From NCBI RefSeq assembly GCF_000737515.1, contig NZ_CP006587.1, positions 2,723,001 to 2,787,000 on the forward strand: a DNA stretch of 64,000 nt, given 5' to 3'. This DNA is from Hymenobacter sp. APR13. GTDB lineage: Bacteria > Bacteroidota > Bacteroidia > Cytophagales > Hymenobacteraceae. Positions within the stretch are counted from its first letter, which is position 1; each line of letters begins with the position of its first letter. The notes below the pieces were generated by a model. The model made no database searches and was not told the origin of the DNA. It saw nothing but the letters and a program-made list of their open reading frames with translations. Below are positions 32,028-40,619 of this stretch, one piece after another. The translations under genes were made by a program, and so were the position numbers.

Positions 32028-33539
32028 CTAGCGCTCCAGCTTGAAGCCCGGCTCGCGGGCCGGGGGCTCGGTGCGGTTGGACACGGCCCAGCCGGTGCGG
32101 TACATCCACTGGGTCATGCGCAGCAGCTTGCCGTAGTCGATGCGGCTGGCTTCGTCTTTGGGCGTGTGGTAGTCGGCGTGGAGCAGGGAGGTGTACATGA
32201 TGGCCGGAATGCCCAGGCGGGCGTAGGGCAGGTGGTCGGAGCGGAAGTACCAGCCCTCGGGGTGGGTGGCCTTGTCCCACTCGGTGTCCAGCTTGAACTT
32301 CGGGCCTTCCTGGTTGGCTGCCAGGGCGGTTTTAACCAGATCCGACGAATTCAGGTGGGGCGGCGTGGAGCCCAGCAGGGCCGCGGAGTCGGCAGCGTTG
32401 CGGCCCATCATTTCGGCGTTCAGCACCGCCACGATGGACTCTTTCGGCACAGTGGGCTTGTCGGAGAAATAGCGTGAGCCCAGCAGGCCGCGCTCCTCGG
32501 CCCCATGGAATACAAACAGCGCCGAGCGGCGGGCGGGCTCCTGCTTATAGGCCCGCATGAGGGCCAGCAGCGCCGCGCAGCCAGTGGCGTTGTCGTCGGC
32601 GCCGTTGTAGATGGAGTCGCCGGCCATGGGGGCGCGGGCGCCGTCGTGGTCCTGGTGAGTGCTGAAGAGCACGTACTCGTTTTTGAGCTGGGCATCGGTG
32701 CCGGGCATCTTGGCCACAATGTTCACCGACGGATACGCGAAGCTCTCCACCTTCAGCTCGGCGCTGAACTGCTGGCCGGCCTGCTTGGCCCAACTCAGGG
32801 CCTCGGCGGGCAGCCACACCACCGGCGGCTGGTTCACCACGGCCGTGTTGGGGTCGCCGGGCAGGCCGTAGCGGCCCCGCTCGTAGATGTGGCTCCAGTG
32901 CTCGTAAATGGCCTGCGCCTTGTCATCAGACACAAACACCACGGCCACGGCGCCGGCCTTGAACAGCTCGGCGGCCTGGTCGCGGAGCTTCCCGAACAGG
33001 TAGCGCCGGTAGCTGATGCCGTCGGTGGGCGCGCCCGAAACCTGGAGCGCCACGGCCTTGCCCTTCAGGTCCACTTTGGCCAGCTCGGCCGGGGTGGCCA
33101 GGCCCACGAACACCAGCGGCGCGTTCACGCTGGCATTGGTGGGCGCCACCACCATGGCGTCGTGGTTGGGCTTGAGCTGGCGCGTGCCGATGCGGAGCGT
33201 GCTGGCTTTGGTGAGGCGCGTGCGCTGCAGATTGAACCACTGGAAGTAAGTGCCGTCGTCGCCGGCGGGCTCCATGCCGGTGGCCCGAATCTGCTCGGCC
33301 AGCCAGGCAGAGGCGCGCAGCTCGTCGAGGGTGCCGCCCTCCCGGCCGCGGTACTTGTCGTCGGCCATCGCAAACAGGTCACGCTTGAGGTCGGCTTCCT
33401 TGATGGCAGCAAGGCCGCTACCGGCTTTAGACGTTTTGGTGGCTTTGGCGGGTTTCTGCTGGGTGAAGCCGGCCAGTGGAGTAGTAAGAGCAAGGCCGGC
33501 CAGCAGCAGGCGCAGCGTAGTATGGCGGAAGTGGTTCAT
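32028..33539 (-). CDS. Secreted M28-family zinc peptidase
   Basis: 503 residues with a signal peptide (MNHFRHTTLRLLLAGLALTTPLAGFTQ). A PA-type insert (about 130-260: VNAPLVFVGLATPAELAKVDLKGKAVAL) precedes the M28 catalytic core: STHQDHDG supplies the first His and Asp, NGADDNATG the bridging Asp, HGAEERGLLGS the Glu pair, and DYHTPKD the last His. Aminopeptidases of this type act in the periplasm or outside the cell on dipeptides or oligopeptides. The gene follows the S9 peptidase gene in the same direction but with a terminator and a repeat in between, so the two are separate units. Confidence 0.92.
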   Translation of the reverse strand: MNHFRHTTLRLLLAGLALTTPLAGFTQQKPAKATKTSKAGSGLAAIKEADLKRDLFAMADDKYRGREGGTLDELRASAWLAEQIRATGMEPAGDDGTYFQWFNLQRTRLTKASTLRIGTRQLKPNHDAMVVAPTNASVNAPLVFVGLATPAELAKVDLKGKAVALQVSGAPTDGISYRRYLFGKLRDQAAELFKAGAVAVVFVSDDKAQAIYEHWSHIYERGRYGLPGDPNTAVVNQPPVVWLPAEALSWAKQAGQQFSAELKVESFAYPSVNIVAKMPGTDAQLKNEYVLFSTHQDHDGARAPMAGDSIYNGADDNATGCAALLALMRAYKQEPARRSALFVFHGAEERGLLGSRYFSDKPTVPKESIVAVLNAEMMGRNAADSAALLGSTPPHLNSSDLVKTALAANQEGPKFKLDTEWDKATHPEGWYFRSDHLPYARLGIPAIMYTSLLHADYHTPKDEASRIDYGKLLRMTQWMYRTGWAVSNRTEPPAREPGFKLER

Positions 33540-33573
33540 GGCAGGAAGTAGCGTGAAAGAGGAAAGCTACACG

Positions 33574-33606
33574 AAAAAGCCCCGCCCACCAATGGTGGAG
33601 CGGGGC
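33574..33606 (-). terminator. Terminator between the S9 and M28 peptidase genes
   Basis: The stem GCCCCGCCCACCA / TGGTGGAGCGGGGC has one bulge and is followed by five T on the minus strand. It lies after the S9 gene and just before the M28 gene. Confidence 0.75.
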
Positions 33607-33612
33607 CATAAG

Positions 33613-33717
33613 AGTGTAATGCGCAGTTCTACTTCGTGCGAGGCGTCAGGGCCACGAAACGAAATTCACGGAGAGCAACGTCCGTGCGCCTCGCGAAGTG
33701 GAACTTCGCGTTACACT
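33613..33717. repeat. Inverted repeat, AGTGTAACGCGAAGTTCCACTTCGCG family
   Basis: Arms of about 32 bp (from 33613 and to 33717), with ACGCGAAGTTCCACTTCGCGAGGCG on one side and a diverged copy (ATGCGCAGTTCTACTTCGTGCGAGGCG) on the other. Each arm holds an inner palindrome. Confidence 0.8.
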
Positions 33718-33776
33718 CTGGGGGCTCATCTAATAAGTTGCTACAAGCGCAAATCCTGGAAAAAGTATGCTACGGG

Positions 33777-35852
33777 CTACTTCGCCGCTTCCGGCTTGAG
33801 CGTGCGGCCCAGCCACTCAAAGAACACCCGGTTCCAGAGCACCGCGTTCTGGGGTTTGGAAATCCAGTGGCCCTCGTTGGGGAAGTACAGGAAGCGGCTC
33901 GGGATGCCGCGCAGCTGCGCCGTACCGAAGGCCTCCATGCCCTGGCCCTCGGGCACCCGGAAATCCTTGCCGCCGTGAATCACCAGGATAGGCGTATCCC
34001 AGTTTTTGGCAAACTGCTGGGGGTTGAAATCAGTGTAGCTCTTGTGCAGCGGGGTTTCCCAGGGCGCGGCCCCGATGTCGTGCTTGGCGAAGAACATTTC
34101 CTCGGTGCTGGGGTACCAGCTGGTGAGGTTGTAGAGGCCGCAGTGGGCAATGAACGTCTTGAAGCGGCCCTCGTGCTTGCCGGCCAGCAGGTATACCGAG
34201 TAGCCCCCGTAGGAGGCGCCCACGCAGCCCAGACGGGCCTTGTCCACGTAGGGCTCGGCACTCACGTTGTCAATAGCCGAGAGGTAGTCCTGGATGGGCT
34301 GGCCGCCCCAGTCGCCCGAGATGCTGTTGTTCCACTCGGTGCCGAAGCCAGGCAGGCCGCGGCGGTTGGGGGCCACCACAATGTAGCCCTGGGCCGCCAG
34401 CAGCTGGAAGTTCCAGCGGTAGGAGAAGCTTTGCGTAATCGGGCTCTGCGGGCCGCCCTGGCAGTACAGCAACGCCGGGTACTTCTTGGCGGGGTCGAAG
34501 TCGGGCGGGTAGATGACGTACACCTGCATCTGCTTGCCGTCGGTGGTGCGCACCATGCGGGCCTCGGTTTTGCCGGTTTTCACGCCGGCCAGCTCCTGCG
34601 CGTTGATGGTGGTGAGGGCGGTTTCGCGGCCGGTTTTGAGGTCCACGCGCACCAGGTCGGCGGGGCTGGCCTGGGTGGTTTTGCTGACGATGGCCACGCC
34701 GGGACCGGCCAGCTCGAAGCTGTTGTAGTTGAACGCGCCCTTGCTGAGCTGCTGCACCTTGCCGCCCTTGGCCGGTACGCTGAACAGCTGCTCGGTGCCT
34801 TCCAGCGGGCTCACAAAGTACAGCGTCTTGCCATCGAGGCTCCAGCGCAGGTTGGCGGCGCTCTGCTCCGAGCCCTTGGTCACGTCCTCGCGCTTCTTGG
34901 TGTTGAAATCGTACACTACCACGCCGTTGCGGTCCGACTCAAAGCCCGGCATGGCCATGCTTAGCCAGGCTACCTTCGAGCCATCGGGCGAAAACACCGG
35001 CTCGGTGTCGTAGCCGCCCAGGCCCTCGCTCAGGTTTTGGGTCTGGCCCGAGCGCACGTCGTAGAGGTAGATGTCGGAGTTGGTGCTTTCGGCCTCGGCC
35101 TTGCCCGTGAGCTTGCGCGAGGTGTAAACCAGTCGGTAGCCGTCGGGCGCGAAATTGAGCTGCTCGGAGCCGCCCAGCGGCTGCAGCGGCGAGTCGAACT
35201 TCTCGCCGGCCATTACATCCTTGCCGTAGCCGGTGGGCTTGCCATCGGCCCCCACGGGCTGGAAGAACACGTGTGAGGCCTTGTAGTCGTCCCACACGTT
35301 CCAGTGGCGGTAGTTCAGGTCGTCGATAATCTTGGCGTCGGCCTTGGGTAGGTCGGGGTACCAGTCCTGCACCGATTTGCCGGTTTTCACGTCCTGGGTG
35401 TAGAGCACGAAGTTGGCTTTGGGGGCCAGCTTCAGGTTGCTCAGGCCCTCATCGGGGAACTCACTCAGCAGCTGCTTGCCCGAGCCGTCAGGGCTCATCA
35501 CGTACAGCTGGTCGGTGCCGCTTTCTCCGCTCAGGAAGGTCAGCTTGCCGTCGGGCCGCCAGTTCAGGGTGTTTTCCGATACGGTGGGCGTGTTGGTGAG
35601 CTGCTTGGCCGGGCCGCCGGCCACGGGCACCAGCCAGATGTCGGACTGGCCCTTGTTATCGGCCAGGGTGTAGCGCGTGACGGTGTAGGCCACCGTTTTT
35701 TTGTCTGGCGACACCTGCATTTCGCCCAGGCGGCCCAGCTTCATCAGCAGCTCGGGCGTGTAGGTGGTTTGTTGGGCGGCGGCGGCCAGCGGCAGCAGGA
35801 GCAGGGAAAGCAGGGGCGCGTTGCGCGCGCCCGTTCGGCGAAGAAAAGACAT
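33777..35852 (-). CDS. Secreted S9-family prolyl oligopeptidase-like peptidase
   Basis: 691 residues with a signal peptide (NAPLLSLLLLPLAAAAQ). Residues about 30-430 form WD40/PD40-type propeller blades (LMKLGRLGEMQVSPDKKTVAYTVTRYTL, GGYDTEPVFSPDGSKVAWLSMAMPG). The alpha/beta-hydrolase domain (about 445-691) has the nucleophile in GASYGGYSV, Asp in VIHGGKDFRVP and His in NEGHWIS. Dipeptidyl-peptidase IV/acylaminoacyl-peptidase relatives cleave short peptides, often after Pro. Periplasmic. A TATCTTCG -7 box lies 32 bp upstream. Confidence 0.93.
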   Translation of the reverse strand: MSFLRRTGARNAPLLSLLLLPLAAAAQQTTYTPELLMKLGRLGEMQVSPDKKTVAYTVTRYTLADNKGQSDIWLVPVAGGPAKQLTNTPTVSENTLNWRPDGKLTFLSGESGTDQLYVMSPDGSGKQLLSEFPDEGLSNLKLAPKANFVLYTQDVKTGKSVQDWYPDLPKADAKIIDDLNYRHWNVWDDYKASHVFFQPVGADGKPTGYGKDVMAGEKFDSPLQPLGGSEQLNFAPDGYRLVYTSRKLTGKAEAESTNSDIYLYDVRSGQTQNLSEGLGGYDTEPVFSPDGSKVAWLSMAMPGFESDRNGVVVYDFNTKKREDVTKGSEQSAANLRWSLDGKTLYFVSPLEGTEQLFSVPAKGGKVQQLSKGAFNYNSFELAGPGVAIVSKTTQASPADLVRVDLKTGRETALTTINAQELAGVKTGKTEARMVRTTDGKQMQVYVIYPPDFDPAKKYPALLYCQGGPQSPITQSFSYRWNFQLLAAQGYIVVAPNRRGLPGFGTEWNNSISGDWGGQPIQDYLSAIDNVSAEPYVDKARLGCVGASYGGYSVYLLAGKHEGRFKTFIAHCGLYNLTSWYPSTEEMFFAKHDIGAAPWETPLHKSYTDFNPQQFAKNWDTPILVIHGGKDFRVPEGQGMEAFGTAQLRGIPSRFLYFPNEGHWISKPQNAVLWNRVFFEWLGRTLKPEAAK

Positions 35853-35883
35853 GATAGAAGGGCGGGATTAGAGAAAATGACGC

Positions 35884-35891
35884 CGAAGATA
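35884..35891 (-). promoter_or_regulatory. -7 box TATCTTCG for the S9 peptidase
   Basis: One mismatch to TAnnTTTG, 31 bp before the minus-strand ATG. Confidence 0.55.
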
Positions 35892-35995
35892 CTGAACGTA
35901 GTGAGCTGTTTTCGTACTTCGCACCTCCGCTCTACCATCCATTACCACCACGGTGCGTGCGTTGCCCGCGCCCCAACCATCCACGCCGCCCCGAT

Positions 35996-36063
35996 CCGGC
36001 GGGCGCGTACAACGCGCCCCTACACCGTTCAGCAACGGCGGGCACGTGCAACGCGCCCCTACC
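35996..36063. repeat. Two copies of ACAACGCGCCCCTAC next to the LysR start
   Basis: ACAACGCGCCCCTACA and GCAACGCGCCCCTACC are direct repeats about 36 bp apart, with GGCGGGCrCGTrCAACG before each. The second copy ends at the base before the LysR ATG. GGGGCGCGTTG-type repeats are familiar intergenic elements. Confidence 0.75.
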
Positions 36064-36966
36064 ATGCCCGATTTTCGCCTTCGTGTTTTCCAGGCCGTGG
36101 CCCGGCACCTGAGCTTCACCAAAGCCGCCCAGGAGCTGTACATCAGCCAGCCGGCCATCACCAAGCACATCCGGGAGCTGGAGCGCAGCTACGGGCAGCG
36201 TCTGTTTGAGCGGCGCGGCAGCCGCATCAGCCTCACCGAGGCCGGCCAGCTGCTGCTCCAGCACGCCGATGCCGTGGAGCTGCTGCACCAGCAGCTAACC
36301 ACCCAGCTGCAGGACCTGCACGGCGAAGCGGCCGGCCGCCTGCGCCTGGGGGCTAGCACCACCCTGGCCCAATACGAGCTGCCGGCGCTGCTGCCCGGCT
36401 TCCAGCAGCGCTACCCACACACCGAGCTGACGCTGCTCAACGGCAACTCCGAGCAGATTGCCGAAGCCATCCTCAGCGGCCAGCTCGACCTGGGTTTCGT
36501 GGAAGGCCGCACCAAAAGCCGCGACCTGCACTACGAGCCGCTGCTGGCCGATGAGCTGGTAGCCGTGCGCCGGGCCACGGCCGCCGGCCCGCCGGCCGTG
36601 CCCCTGCCGCTGGCCGAGGCGCTGGCTCACCCGCTGGTGCTGCGCGAGCGAGGCTCCGGCACGCTGGAAGTGCTGGAATTTGCCCTGCGGGAGCAGAAAA
36701 TCAAGTTGGCCGCTTTGCGCGTGGCCTTCTACTTCGACAACACCGAGGCCATCAAAACCTACCTCGAAGCTGCGCCGGAAGCGCTGGGCTTTGTGTCGCG
36801 GCGGGCCCTGACACGGGAGCTGGCAGCGGGGCTGCTGGAAGAGGTGCCGGTGGCCGGCCTGCGCCTGCCCCGGCAGTTTGAGGCGCTGTGGGTGCAGGGC
36901 CAGCCGCTCACGCGCGCCGCCGAGCGGTTCCTGCGCTACGTTCGTCAGCAGTATAACCTCAGGTAA
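36064..36966 (+). CDS. LysR-family transcriptional regulator
   Basis: 300 residues. The helix-turn-helix fills about 1-60 (FRLRVFQAVARHLSFTKAAQELYISQPAITKHIRELERSYGQRLFERRGSRISLTEAGQLLLQ), and the effector-binding domain about 90-295 (GRLRLGASTTLAQYELPALLPGFQQRYPHTELTLLNGN). The start was chosen at the first Met of the canonical 'MxxFRLRVFxxVA' N-terminus. A YeiH-type transporter gene follows 75 bp downstream in the same direction, the order known for YeiE-like regulators and YeiH. A 26-bp palindrome between them is the likely binding site, so this protein probably controls the transporter. Confidence 0.93.
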   Translation: MPDFRLRVFQAVARHLSFTKAAQELYISQPAITKHIRELERSYGQRLFERRGSRISLTEAGQLLLQHADAVELLHQQLTTQLQDLHGEAAGRLRLGASTTLAQYELPALLPGFQQRYPHTELTLLNGNSEQIAEAILSGQLDLGFVEGRTKSRDLHYEPLLADELVAVRRATAAGPPAVPLPLAEALAHPLVLRERGSGTLEVLEFALREQKIKLAALRVAFYFDNTEAIKTYLEAAPEALGFVSRRALTRELAAGLLEEVPVAGLRLPRQFEALWVQGQPLTRAAERFLRYVRQQYNLR

Positions 36967-36968
36967 TA

Positions 36969-36994
36969 GCCGATAACTATTTGGGATTATCGGC
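36969..36994. promoter_or_regulatory. Probable LysR operator GCCGATAA-N10-TTATCGGC
   Basis: Perfect 8-bp arms with a 10-bp centre. The right arm covers the position expected for the -33 element of the transporter promoter (-7 box at 37011). A palindrome rich in ATA/TAT of this size fits LysR-type regulator boxes. There is no T-run after it, so it is not a terminator. Confidence 0.6.
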
Positions 36995-37010
36995 AGGGGA
37001 GGGGGCTGCG

Positions 37011-37018
37011 TATTTTTG
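37011..37018 (+). promoter_or_regulatory. -7 box TATTTTTG for the YeiH-type transporter
   Basis: Perfect TAnnTTTG, 23 bp before the ATG. Confidence 0.7.
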
Positions 37019-37041
37019 GGCTCCGATTTCCGCCCCTAATT

Positions 37042-38022
37042 ATGCCTGCTCCCACCTTATCTGCTGCTCCCAACCCAACTCTTACTGCGGCCGCGCCGCG
37101 CCCGGCCTGGTTGCCGCGCGTGTTGTTCGGGCTGGTGCTGGTGCTGTGTTTCACGCCCTGGCTTTCGCCGCCGGTGGCGTTGGCGCTGGGGTTGGTGCTG
37201 GCCCAGACGGTGGGCAACCCGTTTCTGGCTTTCACCAAAAAGTACACCGCCAAGCTGCTGCAGTTCTCGGTTATCGGGCTGGGCTTTGGCATGAACGCCC
37301 ACGCGGCGGTGCAGGCCGGGCGGCAGGGCATCCTGTTCACGGTGGCCTCTATTGCGGGCACGCTGGCGCTGGGCTACGTGGCCGGCCGCTGGCTGAAGCT
37401 GGGCCGCCCCGTCGCGCACCTGATTTCCTGCGGCACTGCTATCTGCGGCGGCAGCGCTATTGCGGCCGTAGGGCCGGTGCTGCGGGCCAAGGAAGAGGAA
37501 ATGTCGGTGGCGCTGGCCACGGTGTTCGTGCTCAACGCCATTGCCCTGTTCGCGTTTCCGCCCATCGGGCACGCGCTGGCTCTCACGCAGCAGCAGTTCG
37601 GCCTCTGGTGCGCCATTGCCATCCACGACACGTCGTCGGTGGTGGGGGCGGCGGCGGCGTATGGGCCCGAGGCGCTGGGCGTGGCCACCACCATCAAGCT
37701 GGCCCGGGCCCTCTGGATTATCCCGGTGGCGCTGGGCACGGCGCTGGTGTTTCGGCAGAAAGAAGTGCAGGTGAAATTTCCGTGGTTTATTTTGGGCTTT
37801 GTAGGCGCCATGCTGCTCAATACCTACTTGCCGGCCACGCAACTGGTAGGGCCCTGGCTGGTGCGGGCGGCGCACGTGGGCCTCACCGTCACGCTGTTTT
37901 TCATCGGCGCTGGCCTGTCGTTGAAAGCCGTGCGGGCCGTGGGGCCGCGCCCGTTCGTGCTGGGCGTGCTGCTGTGGGTGGTGGTTTCCTGCGTGTCGCT
38001 GTATGTGATTGTGTTGGGATGA
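37042..38022 (+). CDS. YeiH/UPF0324-family transporter
   Basis: 326 residues with about 9-10 membrane spans. Typical family segments are FLAFTKKYTAKLLQFSVIGLGFGMNAHAAVQAG, LISCGTAICGGSAIAAVGPVLRAKEEEMSVALATVFVLNAIALFAFPPIGHAL, WCAIAIHDTSSVVGAAAAYGPEAL and ATTIKLARALWIIPVAL. The family is annotated as putative sulfate or sulfite/taurine-related exporters, mainly from neighbourhoods; the substrate is not settled. It lies downstream of a LysR regulator with a palindrome at its promoter. Its TGA stop is itself the first bases of a GATGAGGTGATG repeat array. Confidence 0.9.
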   Translation: MPAPTLSAAPNPTLTAAAPRPAWLPRVLFGLVLVLCFTPWLSPPVALALGLVLAQTVGNPFLAFTKKYTAKLLQFSVIGLGFGMNAHAAVQAGRQGILFTVASIAGTLALGYVAGRWLKLGRPVAHLISCGTAICGGSAIAAVGPVLRAKEEEMSVALATVFVLNAIALFAFPPIGHALALTQQQFGLWCAIAIHDTSSVVGAAAAYGPEALGVATTIKLARALWIIPVALGTALVFRQKEVQVKFPWFILGFVGAMLLNTYLPATQLVGPWLVRAAHVGLTVTLFFIGAGLSLKAVRAVGPRPFVLGVLLWVVVSCVSLYVIVLG

Positions 38023-38210
38023 TGAGGTGATGGGGGGATGAGGTGATGAGGGGTTAGGTAAGGCGAACCAAACAGAACGTCATTCCGAGCGGAGCGAGGA
38101 ATCTCGCCAGTGTGGTAAATGATTCTACCACGGTGGCGAGATTCCTCGCTCCGCTCGGAATGACGTTCTTTCTTTACCTGTCACCTCATCACCTCATCAC
38201 CTCATCACCA
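38020..38210. repeat. Nested repeat: GATGAGGTGATG outer array around a GTCATTCCGAGCGGAGCG palindrome
   Basis: The outer left array starts in the TGA stop of the transporter (TGATGAGGTGATGGGG, then GGATGAGGTGATGAGG) and the outer right array is its inverse (CACCTCATCACCTCATCACC). Inside, a long inverted repeat spans about 38074-38169 with core GTCATTCCGAGCGGAGCG. The arrangement matches the one at 5.98-6.16 kb, with a related but different inner element. Confidence 0.88.
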
Positions 38211-38234
38211 AAAATCACATCACCCCAGTTACCG

Positions 38235-38242
38235 TATCTTCG
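38235..38242 (+). promoter_or_regulatory. -7 box TATCTTCG
   Basis: One mismatch to TAnnTTTG, 26 bp before the ATG of the 81-residue gene. Confidence 0.5.
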
Positions 38243-38268
38243 CCCATTCTAAGCTCACTTCCCCTGCT

Positions 38269-38514
38269 ATGCGCCAGCTCGCCGATATTCCGCACCCTGA
38301 GGCCAAAATCACGCTTTTCTCCTGGAACGGGAAGTACCTGATCAAGCTGGAGAAGGGGCCGCTGGAGCAGACTTACAAAGTGAGCGAGCTAGACGTTACC
38401 AGCGACGACGACGTGCGAGCCCTGCTCGACAGCGAGTTTCTGCAGGCGGCGCTGGCCCGCTTCACCGACATGCGCAACGACCTGCAAGCCGCCTTCGACC
38501 GGCACGACCTGTAG
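38269..38514 (+). CDS. Small conserved hypothetical protein
   Basis: 81 residues, cytosolic, with a beta-hairpin-like start (KITLFSWNGKYLIKLEKGPLEQTYKV) and a C-terminal helix (EFLQAALARFTDMRNDLQAAFDRHDL). It resembles small Bacteroidota proteins I have seen only as hypothetical. It begins a run of four co-directional genes, but the gaps (53 to 107 bp) do not prove an operon. Confidence 0.7.
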   Translation: MRQLADIPHPEAKITLFSWNGKYLIKLEKGPLEQTYKVSELDVTSDDDVRALLDSEFLQAALARFTDMRNDLQAAFDRHDL

Positions 38515-38567
38515 TTGAGCGAAGCTGCTGCCGCCGCGTTTCTTTCAGTGCTTACTTCGCCTTCGAT

Positions 38568-39293
38568 ATGAAAAACTCCTTTGCTTTCCTGCTGCTGCTG
38601 GCCACGCTGCTGGCCGGCCCGGCCGCCACGGCCCAACTCTACGAAGTGCGCCAAAGCACCGTCAACCACGACAAGCGCGAGCGTTCGGCGCTGAAAGTGC
38701 AGATTGATGGCACACCCGAATGGACGCGCGACTTCTGGCAATCCTGGCTGAAGGATACCTACAACATCAAGGTGAAAGGCAACGGCACGTTTGGCGTGGG
38801 CAAACGCGACATTCTGGTGGCCAAGCAGGTGCCGGCGTCCAGCATTTCAGGCAAGCTGATTGACCTCTACGGCATCGTAACGGCGCCTTCCGATTCCACC
38901 ACCGAGCTGGCGGTGTTCGCTGCCTTTAATGCCGATACCTATTTCGACGCCGATAAAACGCCCAGCGAGTACGCCGCGCTGCGCAACATCGTCACGAACT
39001 TTGCCAGCGCCGCCCGCCTGAAAGCCTACCGGGAGCAGATTGCGGCCGCCGAAAAAGAGCTGCGCGAAACCGAGAAGGAAAAGGAGCGGCTTGAAAAGGA
39101 GCGCGTCAGCCTGAGCAACAACACCCAGAACAACCTCGATAAAATCGAGTCGCTCAAAAAGCAGAACATCGAGAACAAGCTCAAATCCAGCCAGGATTCG
39201 GCCCAGCTTGTGGTGAATGCCCAGCAGATGGAGCTTCGCAAAATCCGGCTGCAACGCCGCCGCGACCGGCTTTCCACCCTCGACAAGAAGTAG
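38568..39293 (+). CDS. Secreted coiled-coil protein, unknown
   Basis: 241 residues with a signal peptide (MKNSFAFLLLLATLLAGPAATAQ). Residues about 30-135 form a compact domain (ALKVQIDGTPEWTRDFWQSWLKDTYNIKVKGNG, ASSISGKLIDLYGIVTAPSDSTTELAVFAAFNADTYF), and about 140-240 is one long charged coiled coil (REQIAAAEKELRETEKEKERLEKERVSLS, VNAQQMELRKIRLQRRRDRLSTLDKK). It is probably a periplasmic structural or adaptor protein. I know no named family. Confidence 0.75.
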   Translation: MKNSFAFLLLLATLLAGPAATAQLYEVRQSTVNHDKRERSALKVQIDGTPEWTRDFWQSWLKDTYNIKVKGNGTFGVGKRDILVAKQVPASSISGKLIDLYGIVTAPSDSTTELAVFAAFNADTYFDADKTPSEYAALRNIVTNFASAARLKAYREQIAAAEKELRETEKEKERLEKERVSLSNNTQNNLDKIESLKKQNIENKLKSSQDSAQLVVNAQQMELRKIRLQRRRDRLSTLDKK

Positions 39294-39400
39294 GCTGACC
39301 TGCCTTGGCTCATCGTTGCTGCAGCGTTGCGCACGTTTGGCCGTAGAAGGCACTCCGCACCGACCGCCGATGCGGCTCATCTCCTGCTTGCTCTCCCCTC

Positions 39401-40537
39401 ATGGAAAAAGACACTTCGACGTTTGAAACGCTCCGGCAGCTGAAAGAATGGCTTGACGCCGGCATCATCACGCCTCAGGAATTCACCACCCTAAAGCAAA
39501 AGCTGCTATCTGGCGAAAGTGCTGCTACCCCACCCGAGGCTCCGCAGCCGTCGGCTGCGCCCGCCTTCGAGCCTACTACCGTCTCACCGGTGGAAGACCT
39601 GATGCTGCCCCCCATTACGCACCATACGCCTCTGGAACCCGTAGCGCCGATGCCTCCCATGCCGGCTTCGCCAGCCGAGCCGCTGAGCCGGCCCATCGTA
39701 GCGGGTAGGCCCGAGGCCTCGCCTTCTGTACCGGCCGCCACGCAGTATAGCGTTCCTGCGCCCGGCTACGAGCCGGAGCAGGTGGAAGACGTGGAGGATA
39801 TGCCCTACGTGGCCCCAACCAAAAGCCCGCTCAGCACCATCCTCATCGTGGGCGGCATTCTGGCCCTGCTGGCGCTAGTGGCCTACCTGATGCTGGGCAA
39901 CCAGGAGTCGGAGCGGCTAACCAGCACCTCGCGCACCGCCGCCGACTCGCTGGCCGTTACGCCCGAGGAAGGCCCGCAGGCCGAGCAGATTGACCTGCCC
40001 CCGGTGGCCGTACCCGAAACCGTGCGGGTAGCACCGGCCCTGCCGCCCGCGGCCACCCCTGCCAATCCCGATACGGCCGAAGAGGCCGAAGAAGCCCCCG
40101 CCGAAATGCCCGCCGAAACCACCCCGGCCTTGTCGGATAACGCCGCTACGGCCCGGGCCCAACAGGTGCTGGAGTCGTATTACGCCGATATGCAGGCCGC
40201 ACCGTTCAGCGCCGCGCAGCACTTCGCGCCTACCGTCGAGCGGTTCTACACGCTTTCCGGCACTACGCCCGCAGCTATTGAGGCCGAGCTGAACCGCACG
40301 CACTTCCCCGAGTTTACGGAGGCCGAAACTCAGATTGAGCCCGGCAGCCTGCAGATAAGCCCCGCCGTTAGCGACGGCTCGCGCGTGGTAACGTACCGGG
40401 AGCGGAGCAAGGCGTTCCGGCAGTCGATGCAGAAGCACCAGCAAACCGCCGCCCAAGTGCGGGTACGCCTCGACAAGAACTTCAAAATCATCTATCTGCG
40501 GCAGGAAAAGCTGCTCGAAAACACGTTCACCGACTAA
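39401..40537 (+). CDS. SHOCT-like single-pass membrane protein
   Basis: 378 residues. The first 35 (FETLRQLKEWLDAGIITPQEFTTLKQKLL) are a SHOCT-type helical hairpin, which in other proteins mediates oligomer contacts. A Pro/Ala/Glu-rich linker (about 40-140) leads to one membrane span at about 148-167 (STILIVGGILALLALVAYLML). The outer part is again Pro/Glu-rich and ends in a small folded domain (about 250-378: ARAQQVLESYYADMQAAPFSAAQHFAPTVERFYTL, RVRLDKNFKIIYLRQEKLLENTF) that looks NTF2-like. Function unknown. Confidence 0.75.
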   Translation: MEKDTSTFETLRQLKEWLDAGIITPQEFTTLKQKLLSGESAATPPEAPQPSAAPAFEPTTVSPVEDLMLPPITHHTPLEPVAPMPPMPASPAEPLSRPIVAGRPEASPSVPAATQYSVPAPGYEPEQVEDVEDMPYVAPTKSPLSTILIVGGILALLALVAYLMLGNQESERLTSTSRTAADSLAVTPEEGPQAEQIDLPPVAVPETVRVAPALPPAATPANPDTAEEAEEAPAEMPAETTPALSDNAATARAQQVLESYYADMQAAPFSAAQHFAPTVERFYTLSGTTPAAIEAELNRTHFPEFTEAETQIEPGSLQISPAVSDGSRVVTYRERSKAFRQSMQKHQQTAAQVRVRLDKNFKIIYLRQEKLLENTFTD

Positions 40538-40544
40538 GGTGCCT

Positions 40545-40552
40545 TACCTTTG
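40545..40552 (+). promoter_or_regulatory. -7 box TACCTTTG
   Basis: Perfect TAnnTTTG, 8 bp after the upstream stop and 67 bp before the next ATG. A strong terminator hairpin lies between this box and that ATG. Confidence 0.65.
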
Positions 40553-40567
40553 CGCCCGCTTGCCGGA

Positions 40568-40601
40568 TGCGCGCTGCCGTGGCCCGGCAGCGCGCATTTT
40601 T
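40568..40601 (+). terminator. Strong intrinsic terminator, possibly a leader attenuator
   Basis: The perfect 12-bp stem TGCGCGCTGCCG / CGGCAGCGCGCA has a 5-nt loop followed by TTTTTGTTT. It sits after a perfect -7 box and before the lipoprotein gene, so it either ends the upstream transcript or attenuates the downstream one. Confidence 0.85.
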
Positions 40602-40619
40602 GTTTGCCCGATACTCTCT

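Noticed and set aside
38020..38210. Repeated GATGAGGTGATG units as a CRISPR-like array
   Set aside because: Units are tandem without unique spacers of constant length, and the right side is the inverse of the left; no cas genes are present.
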